The position numbers and the translations under genes were made by a program. Source: Gammaproteobacteria bacterium (GTDB lineage: Bacteria > Pseudomonadota > Gammaproteobacteria > Pseudomonadales > Azotimanducaceae). Taken from it: a stretch of 64,000 bases of DNA. How positions within the stretch are numbered: the stretch's first letter is position 1; each line of letters begins with the position of its first letter. Below the pieces are notes generated by a model. That model was not told the origin of the DNA and did not search any database. It was given only the letters and a program-made list of their open reading frames with translations. This document shows positions 57,896 to 64,000 of the stretch, piece after piece. Where the stretch lies: NCBI GenBank assembly GCA_026707735.1, contig JAPOWH010000029.1:35962-99961 (forward strand), read 5' to 3'.

Positions 57896-58759
57896 ATGGC
57901 ATTTAGCGGCATCGAGGGCGCACGGTTTGGCATCTCCATGTTTCCTACGGACTACGCCATCCAGCCCGCGGACTTGGCGATTGCAGCCGAAGAAAGAGGC
58001 TTCGACAGTCTCTTCTTCCCTGAACATACACACATTCCCGCAAGTCGCGATACGCCCTTTCCAGGTGGAGGCGAACTTCCACGACAGTACTGGCACAGCC
58101 ATGACCCATTTGTCGCGTTAGCAGTATGCGCAGCCGTTACGAAGCGCATTAGGCTCGGTACCGGCATTTGTTTACTCATAGAGCGAGACCCAATAACAAC
58201 GGCAAAGGAAGCAGCCTCTCTCGACATGCTGTCAGGCGGCAGGTTGGTGTTGGGAATCGGCGCTGGCTGGAATCGAGAGGAAATGGAGAATCATGGTGCC
58301 AACTACAAGAACAGATGGGCCATTGTTCGCGAAAAAGTACTTGCAATGAAGGAAATTTGGTGTTCAGACGAGGCCGAATTCCACGGTGAGTTTGTGGACT
58401 TTGACCCGATTTGGTCATGGCCAAAGCCAGTCCAAACCGGAGGACCTCCCATTTGGATTGGAGCGAATTCCAAATGGGTGTTTGATCGCATTGCCGACTA
58501 CGCGGATGGCTGGATGCCGATTATGGGACTAGGTTCTGGAAGTATGGAGCGACTCGCCGATGCGGCAGCCAAACGTGACCGCTCCCTAGAAGACATAGAC
58601 ATTGCACTCTTCGGCGCAAACCCAAGTGCCGAATACTTGCGGGGTCGAATTCACCAGGGCGTCGACGAATTTGTCTTCAACCTACCGTCTGCAAAACGCG
58701 ATGAAGTTCTGCCGCTTTTGGATCAATACAGGCAAGTGGTCGAAGAGATAAAAAACTAA
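57896..58759 (+). CDS. LLM-class (luciferase-like) flavin-dependent oxidoreductase
   Basis: The 287-residue TIM-barrel protein matches the TIGR03619-type F420/FMN oxidoreductases: A-E-E-R-G-F-D-S-L-F-F-P-E-H near the start, L-G-T-G-I near 85, L-D-x-L-S-G-G-R-L-V-L-G-I-G-A-G-W, and P-P-I-W-I-G-A-N-S with A-D-G-W-M-P in the C-terminal half. Cofactor is F420 or FMN; F420 use is mostly actinobacterial, so FMN or an acquired F420 system are both possible. Substrate unknown. Confidence 0.85.
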   Translation: MAFSGIEGARFGISMFPTDYAIQPADLAIAAEERGFDSLFFPEHTHIPASRDTPFPGGGELPRQYWHSHDPFVALAVCAAVTKRIRLGTGICLLIERDPITTAKEAASLDMLSGGRLVLGIGAGWNREEMENHGANYKNRWAIVREKVLAMKEIWCSDEAEFHGEFVDFDPIWSWPKPVQTGGPPIWIGANSKWVFDRIADYADGWMPIMGLGSGSMERLADAAAKRDRSLEDIDIALFGANPSAEYLRGRIHQGVDEFVFNLPSAKRDEVLPLLDQYRQVVEEIKN

Positions 58760-58820
58760 ATCATTTCATGCATTTGCGTGAGAACCGCACGGGATGCATT
58801 GACTTCTTGGCACACTTACC

Positions 58821-59714
58821 TTGAGCACTTGGAGCGCTATCGAACTTCGCGGAGTTACGAAGCACTATGGCGATGTAGAGGCTGTCGCCAATCTTTCACT
58901 ATCCATTGAGGAAGCTACGTCGGTGGCTTTTCTTGGTCCCAATGGTGCGGGAAAGAGCACGCTGCTGAACCTGATCATGGGTTCCGCAAAGCTAACACAG
59001 GGGCGCATCAGTGTGTTGGGGCACGATCCGGGATCCACTGCCGCGAAACTTCGCACCGGCGTCATGCTACAAGTTACGGGCGTACCGGAAACTCTGTCCG
59101 TTTCGGAACACATTCAACTCTTCCGTACGTATTACGTCAATTCCATGCAATTCGAAAAGATCATAGATATCGCCAATTTGCAGGGACTGGAAAAGCGTCG
59201 CTACGGTTCTCTGAGCGGGGGCGAGAGGCAGAAATTGCACTTCGCACTCGCGCTCGCTGGTGATCCTGACCTGCTTTATCTTGACGAGCCAACGTCAAAC
59301 ATGGACGTTGAGACACGTATGTCGTTGTGGGCCCAGATTCAACTCTTCCGCAAACAAAATCGAACCGTAGTTTTGAACACGCACAATTTGGAAGAGGCCG
59401 AGCTCTTGGCAGACAGAATCATTCTCATTGATCATGGCAAGATCATTGCAGATGCTCCGCCGCCAAGCATACGCTCCTTAGTCGGCACAACGATGGTAGC
59501 TGCTACCACGTCACTTAGCGAGGAAGAGTTGAGTCAGTTGCCAGGTGTTCTTCGTACGGAGTTTGCAGATCGCCAAATTCGGTTGTTTGCAAACTCCCCC
59601 GAAGAAACTGTTCGCGCATGGCTGGACCTCGACCCGCATCTCAAGAACTTAGAAGTAAAGCCTGCCCAGCTTCAAGACGCCTACTTGCATCTGGTGAAAG
59701 GTAAGTCAGCATGA
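58821..59714 (+). CDS. ABC transporter ATP-binding protein (ABC-2 type)
   Basis: The 297-residue ATPase has G-P-N-G-A-G-K-S-T (Walker A), L-S-G-G-E-R-Q-K (signature), L-L-Y-L-D-E-P-T (Walker B) and T-H-N-L-E-E-A-E (H-loop), plus a C-terminal extension typical of CcmA/DrrA-like exporters. The start is TTG 58821 with no strong ribosome binding site. Its stop overlaps the permease start by four bases, so the two are translated together. The substrate could be a drug, lipid or polysaccharide. Confidence 0.9.
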   Translation: MSTWSAIELRGVTKHYGDVEAVANLSLSIEEATSVAFLGPNGAGKSTLLNLIMGSAKLTQGRISVLGHDPGSTAAKLRTGVMLQVTGVPETLSVSEHIQLFRTYYVNSMQFEKIIDIANLQGLEKRRYGSLSGGERQKLHFALALAGDPDLLYLDEPTSNMDVETRMSLWAQIQLFRKQNRTVVLNTHNLEEAELLADRIILIDHGKIIADAPPPSIRSLVGTTMVAATTSLSEEELSQLPGVLRTEFADRQIRLFANSPEETVRAWLDLDPHLKNLEVKPAQLQDAYLHLVKGKSA

Positions 59715-60505
59715 ACGGCTCTAGGCAATTGACTCGCCAGGGTCTGTTGCACCTATTGAGAATTGCCTACCACGAATCCAAGATGGAATTTGTCAAGTGC
59801 CTGCGTCTGCCCGCGTTCTCAGTGTCATTGTTCGTTTTTCCCATAGGCATGTTTCTATTTTTTGGATTCGGGATGAATTGGGGTCCCAATGACGTCGATA
59901 ACACTTTGTATTGGGCGACCGCCTCCAGTTGCATGGGCGTAATCGGCGTCGGACTATTTGGATTCGGCGTCTATGTAGCAACCGAACGGGGTCAAGGTTG
60001 GTTGCTACTCAAGCGCGTCAGCCCGATGCCTCCCCTAATGTATTTCCTTGCCAAAGTAGTGATGTCAATACTGTTCAGCACCATAGTGGTGCTTGTAATC
60101 TTCGGGATTGCTCTGTTTTTCGGAAGTCCAGAAGTTCAAGCTCTCCGATTGATGTTGATTTGCGTTGTGTTGGTTTTATCAACAATTCCGTTTTGCGCGT
60201 TGGGCCTTGCGATTGCATATCTGGTTGGACCGAATTCCGCTCACGCGGTAGTCAATCTCGTCTATCTGCCTCAATTATTCTTGGGCGGTATTGTTGTTCC
60301 CTTTGAGGTATTGCCAGGCTACTTGCAGTCGGTGGCTACAGCAATGCCTTCGTTCCACTCAATCCAGCTGGCTCTACACGCTGTCGAGGTCAATATTTCC
60401 GCATCGGCGTATACCCACATGGCAGTCCTCACGATATATTCGGTTCTCTTCGTAGCGGTTGCGGTGTTTTTCTACTATCGGGATGAAGGAAAGACATTTG
60501 GTTAA
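59711..60505 (+). CDS. ABC-2 type transporter permease
   Basis: The 264-residue membrane protein has six hydrophobic helices and the ABC-2 layout, with the conserved L-P-Q-L-F-L-G-G-I-V-V-P segment in the fifth region and M-P-S-F-H following. It pairs with the overlapping ATPase gene upstream (ATGA overlap) to form an exporter of two ATPases and two permeases. The direction is export by family; the substrate is not known. Confidence 0.9.
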   Translation: MNGSRQLTRQGLLHLLRIAYHESKMEFVKCLRLPAFSVSLFVFPIGMFLFFGFGMNWGPNDVDNTLYWATASSCMGVIGVGLFGFGVYVATERGQGWLLLKRVSPMPPLMYFLAKVVMSILFSTIVVLVIFGIALFFGSPEVQALRLMLICVVLVLSTIPFCALGLAIAYLVGPNSAHAVVNLVYLPQLFLGGIVVPFEVLPGYLQSVATAMPSFHSIQLALHAVEVNISASAYTHMAVLTIYSVLFVAVAVFFYYRDEGKTFG

Positions 60506-61013
60506 GACCCAACCGTAGTAGTTTCGATCGTTAGCGAACGCTTGCCAGTAGCGACGACGACAAGCTTCCGCTTCTCGCTCTGCAGCACAGCAATTTCAAG
60601 AAACGCTATCCACCTCCTGTGGTCTAGTCTGATAACTTCCCGACAAACAATGTTTTTTCAAGTCGGCGTTACGCCGCTTGTATTGACATTCATGATATTG
60701 CGTGTACAACAACTCAAACCTACAAATTCACGCTCGCACAGCTACACCCTCCAAGGCATATCCATCCGACACTGCAGCCCCTTTGGGTGCTCGTGGAGCA
60801 AACTCAATTCCACTCACGTCCGGTCGAAAGACCAAGGTACCCGTCGCAAGGTATTGTCAGTTCGTGCATGGTAAGCTAAAGCAGGGAACTCGGTGGGATA
60901 GAAACAGGATTCTTGCCTCGCGGTATTTGACACGTTGTGAATCGGTGAGAACAGTAAACAAGACGCCTCCTATGAACCGACGTGAACTACATCCTGTGAT
61001 TTAGGATTTGACA
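60506..61013. other. Intergenic stretch, possible gene remnant
   Basis: About 510 bases between two transporter units. The plus-strand frames here look non-coding. On the minus strand a 42-codon open piece (60856-60731) reads like protein (T-L-V-F-R-P-D...A-P-R-A-P-K-G-A-A-V) and a second frame continues upstream of it, which could be the remnant of a frameshifted gene. I cannot name a family. Part of the stretch should hold the promoter of the exporter genes. Confidence 0.3.
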
Positions 61014-63461
61014 ATGCAAAGTAGTCAGGATCTCAAAGCAACAGAAATCCGAGCTTCCAGAGCTCTCCCGATTATGGGTCCCGGAGAGCTTCCTCCCGAC
61101 AAGATGAAGAGCGTCGACGAGGACGATAGTGGCCTGATCGACGTCATAAAGTTGTTTTTCAGATCGTGGCCCTACATAAGGCCACAGCTCCTTGGTCGGT
61201 GGTTCATTCCAGGAGAGGGCCTGGAGAATCGTGTCGCTGACACGGTAGCTGGATCAGGGTACAACTTCGGTTACGCACCAATTCTGCTAGCGCTTGTAGT
61301 AATCGGCGGGCCACTTCTAGGCATAGTTCCCAGAACGTTGGAGTCGCCCTACCACTACCTCTACATACCTGCGGCTGTATTTTTGTGTGCAATGACAGTG
61401 ATGTCGTTTTCCCGGGGTCGTGTACAGATTTGGGCAGCGTTGGCCGCAGTGTTTTCTGGATTCCTGGTCAATATCGCTGCCATCTACCTTGTCGAAGGTT
61501 GGATGGATGGGTTTTACGCAATTGCGGTTACGTTGGCGGCCATCATTGGTTGGACAGTTCAATATCGCATAGCTGATCGCCGCGTCCACTTTCGACTACG
61601 CCTGGGAACGCACCTCTGTTACTACTACCTCATCGTATTTGTTCAACAAATTATTGGTTTCTTTTTTGGATTGATTCTGGTCGACCTAATGAATCAAAGC
61701 CTATTGCAAGGAGAACCACTGGCTCCTGGGGTTGCAAAGTGGCTTGGGCTTCCTGATCTCTCAATCGAAACCATCACGTCCCTCACAATGGATCAACAAT
61801 ATGATCTATTGTTCCTCTGGGTCCAATTGCAAGTCATTTTGATGTTGATAAATTCCATTATTGGAGTTTTCAATGGCTATTACAGAATTTGGATATTGCA
61901 GCGCATTAATCAGGACCTGCGAGTAGCACTCGTCGAGCGGTGGCACCAATTGTCCATGAACTACCACAGCGATCATCGAACAGGTGATTCAATTTTCAGG
62001 ATCTATCAAGACAGCGCCATGGTCACCAACGTCATTGAGCAGTTGATCAATGCGTCCACGATGGTAGTCAACTACTTTTTGGCGGTGTGTGTTGTATTTT
62101 TGCTTAGTCCTTGGATTGGGATACTAGCCGCATTGTTGATTTTTCCTGCCTTGACCTGGGCAAACATTGCTATGCCCCGCGTCCGGGTTCGGTCTCTTGT
62201 CTATCGTGCTGCAACCTCGGATGTTACTTCTAACCTGCAGGAAGCATTTAGCGCGATCAAACTAATCAAGGCGTTCGGTACAGCTGACCGAGTACAAGAG
62301 AAATTTGAGCGCGATTCAGTCATTGCATTTAACGCCGCATATCGAGTTCGGAACCTGATTGCACTGATCACGATCTTTATGTTCACCGTAGCGGCAGTAT
62401 TCATGATTCTTGGTGAGTCCTTGATGGCTTACTGGGTGGTGCAGGATAGTCCTACTTTCGCTTTGGGAATCATTGGGCTTGTTGGGGTTAGCTTTGTTGT
62501 CTGGAACTACGCAAGTTGGGATTGGGCACGCGGCCAATATCGCGGTTCCGCAAACAATCTCCGCGGGCTATTGCGCAACTGGATGACGGCTCAGGACATT
62601 GCAATGGGATTGCGCAGAGTATTCGACATATTGGATATTGAACCCGATATTAAGGACAAGCGCGACGCTGTCCCGCTCGAAGGATTTGAGCAAGAGATTA
62701 AGTTCAGCGATGTCAGTTTTCGCTATGAATCTGATCGTCCCGTACTGGAAGGTGTGTCGTTTAGTGCTACGCCCGGGTCCATTACCGCAATTATCGGACC
62801 TACAGGTTCCGGAAAAAGCACTTTAATGGCTCTGCTCTTGCGCTTGTTTGATCCTCAATCCGGTTCTATTAGCATCGATGGTCGCGATATTCGCGACTAC
62901 AAGACGTCCTCGTTACGCAGCAATATCGCGATAGCGCTGCAGGAGAATCTCCTCTTCGGTATGTCAGTGCGCGACAACATTAAATACGTAGCGCCCAACG
63001 CTTCGGACGAGCAAATCAGCGACGCTATTCGAATTGCAGCCATCGACGAATACGTCAATGAACTACCGAATGGATTGGATACTGTGCTTTCGGACCGAGG
63101 GGGAAAGTTGTCAACCGGACAACGTCAAAGACTTTCAATTGCAAGGGCCATCATCCGAGATGCTCCCATTTTAGTTTTGGATGAACCTACAGCAGCCCTA
63201 GACGCGTCAACCGAGCATAAGGTCATGAAAAACCTGATCGATTGGGTGCGAGGCAAACCCGATAGGGAGGGCCGTGCAATATTCTTGATCACACATAGGA
63301 TTTCAACAATTCGACAAGCGGACAACATCTTGTATTTGGAGAACGGCACAATTGTCGAGAGTGGGAACCACGATCAGCTGATGCAAGTTGAAGGCGGGAG
63401 ATATAGGGCGTTTGTAGAAGCTGAATCGAATCTCACGAATATAGCAAGGAGATCCGCGTAA
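61014..63461 (+). CDS. ABC exporter half-transporter (fused membrane and ATPase domains)
   Basis: From ATG 61014, with AGGA seven bases upstream, the protein has 815 residues. A cytoplasmic start of about 85 residues is followed by four extra membrane helices (about 90-190), then the usual six-helix exporter domain (to about 540), then an ATPase with G-P-T-G-S-G-K-S-T, L-S-T-G-Q-R-Q-R-L-S (Thr in place of the first Gly), L-V-L-D-E-P-T-A-A-L-D and the H-loop I-T-H-R-I-S. At about 230 residues more than a standard half-transporter, it is long. Its stop overlaps the next start (TAATG), and the next gene is of the same kind, so a heterodimer is likely. Confidence 0.9.
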   Translation: MQSSQDLKATEIRASRALPIMGPGELPPDKMKSVDEDDSGLIDVIKLFFRSWPYIRPQLLGRWFIPGEGLENRVADTVAGSGYNFGYAPILLALVVIGGPLLGIVPRTLESPYHYLYIPAAVFLCAMTVMSFSRGRVQIWAALAAVFSGFLVNIAAIYLVEGWMDGFYAIAVTLAAIIGWTVQYRIADRRVHFRLRLGTHLCYYYLIVFVQQIIGFFFGLILVDLMNQSLLQGEPLAPGVAKWLGLPDLSIETITSLTMDQQYDLLFLWVQLQVILMLINSIIGVFNGYYRIWILQRINQDLRVALVERWHQLSMNYHSDHRTGDSIFRIYQDSAMVTNVIEQLINASTMVVNYFLAVCVVFLLSPWIGILAALLIFPALTWANIAMPRVRVRSLVYRAATSDVTSNLQEAFSAIKLIKAFGTADRVQEKFERDSVIAFNAAYRVRNLIALITIFMFTVAAVFMILGESLMAYWVVQDSPTFALGIIGLVGVSFVVWNYASWDWARGQYRGSANNLRGLLRNWMTAQDIAMGLRRVFDILDIEPDIKDKRDAVPLEGFEQEIKFSDVSFRYESDRPVLEGVSFSATPGSITAIIGPTGSGKSTLMALLLRLFDPQSGSISIDGRDIRDYKTSSLRSNIAIALQENLLFGMSVRDNIKYVAPNASDEQISDAIRIAAIDEYVNELPNGLDTVLSDRGGKLSTGQRQRLSIARAIIRDAPILVLDEPTAALDASTEHKVMKNLIDWVRGKPDREGRAIFLITHRISTIRQADNILYLENGTIVESGNHDQLMQVEGGRYRAFVEAESNLTNIARRSA

Positions 63462-64000
63462 TGGCTGAAATGCAACCTACTCCTCCTCGCAAGACTTTAC
63501 GTGAACGTGAAGCCGAACTGGACGCACGCTCGAGTGGCCTCGATACGCGTACAGACATCAATGCGGCAGAAGCGCTGCTAATTATTGTTCGAGCAGCAAA
63601 GTACATTGGATTGTTCTGGGGGCGCTATCTTGCAAAGTTCTTCCTGAAGCTAGGTTCCTACGCCCTTCCCCTTCTTCTGCTGCCTTGGCCGCTCAAGCTC
63701 CTAATCGACCACGTAATTCTCAAGAAGCCGATTGCAGAAGCAAGCGGCTTTCCCGACTTTGCCATGCCATTCGTGAACGCGTTGCAATTTGCGACTCCAC
63801 TTGAAATGATCATTTGGTTTGGCGTAATTGGCATCACATTTGTGGTTTTCATCGGATCGTACTCGACAGGGTTCGAGGATGAAGTCGATGCGGGCTTAGC
63901 GCAAGGCCACGACTACGCCACTCAAGTTGAGAATCACATGCACGGTGGACATAGCACGGCGGGCGGGATCTACGGATACCTCGAATTCAAGCTGCATATG
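63461..64000 (+). CDS. ABC exporter half-transporter, partial at window end
   Basis: The frame opens with ATG 63461, which overlaps the preceding stop as TAATG and has AAGGAG nine bases upstream, and runs open to the window end, 180 codons. A polar, charged start of about 40 residues leads to a first membrane helix near 60-80 (L-P-L-L-L-L-P-W-P-L-K-L-L-I-D) typical of exporter transmembrane domains, and a second near 115-132. A His/Gly-rich loop follows. The P-W-P-L-K-x-L-I-D pattern is shared with other ABCB-type exporters. The ATPase domain lies outside the window. It probably pairs with the upstream half-transporter. Confidence 0.85.
   Translation, partial: MAEMQPTPPRKTLREREAELDARSSGLDTRTDINAAEALLIIVRAAKYIGLFWGRYLAKFFLKLGSYALPLLLLPWPLKLLIDHVILKKPIAEASGFPDFAMPFVNALQFATPLEMIIWFGVIGITFVVFIGSYSTGFEDEVDAGLAQGHDYATQVENHMHGGHSTAGGIYGYLEFKLHM

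Overview
The window looks like chromosomal DNA of an uncultured gammaproteobacterium, probably marine. The markers are typical of that class: ispB divergent from rplU-rpmA-obgE, rpsT divergent from murJ-ribF-lspA, bamD divergent from rluD, a holD-like gene next to rimI and prfC, msrPQ, an AroG-type DAHP synthase, a FabY-type ketoacyl synthase, and a one-chain acetyl-CoA carboxylase of the kind I recall from Shewanella. GC looks close to 50% by eye. TTG starts are frequent. No rRNA, CRISPR array, prophage or insertion sequence was seen. There is one tRNA (Pro, CGG).

Region 1 (1-16.8 kb) is the most unusual. Six paralogous genes of about 600-630 codons stand head to tail on the plus strand. Each encodes an N-terminal membrane anchor (a lipobox in the second) and a long helical solenoid built from roughly 32-residue units with a W-A-x-x-D-P-x-x-A-L core. 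They fall into two subfamilies, genes 1-3 and genes 4-6. They are followed by a 1400-residue membrane protein whose two exported domains look like duplicates with matching cysteine pairs. I know no function for any of them; this is the best candidate for an undescribed envelope system.

Region 2 (16.9-31.6 kb) holds lipid and central metabolism: a hotdog-fold acyl dehydratase-like protein, a TauE/SafE permease, the 1629-residue CT-alpha/CT-beta/BC/BCCP carboxylase, moaB, fabY, a SirB1-type protein, prfC, rimI, a long holD-like gene, aroG and phhB. The carboxylase (malonyl-CoA) and FabY (first condensation) probably feed the same pathway.

Region 3 (31.6-43.3 kb) is looser and rich in non-coding DNA: a TlpA-like thioredoxin protein with no visible export signal, msrQ-msrP, a tight three-gene operon (fatty acid hydroxylase, GH3-type acyl-adenylating ligase, enolase-superfamily epimerase), a GOLPH3/GPP34 protein, a small exported protein, and a YcaQ-type gene whose composition is more GC-rich than its surroundings.

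Region 4 (43.3-55.4 kb) is conserved core: rluD-ilvI-ilvH-ilvC, bamD, murJ-ribF-lspA (without ileS between the last two), rpsT, rplU-rpmA-obgE, ispB and tRNA-Pro. The murJ reading frame continues with clear homology upstream of any ATG, GTG or TTG.

Region 5 (55.4-64 kb) has an SDR, gloA, a GGA-rich strongly folded intergenic stretch that may be an RNA of the Csr/Rsm type, a small membrane protein, an LLM-family oxidoreductase, an ABC-2 exporter pair, and two coupled ABC exporter half-transporters, the second cut by the window end.
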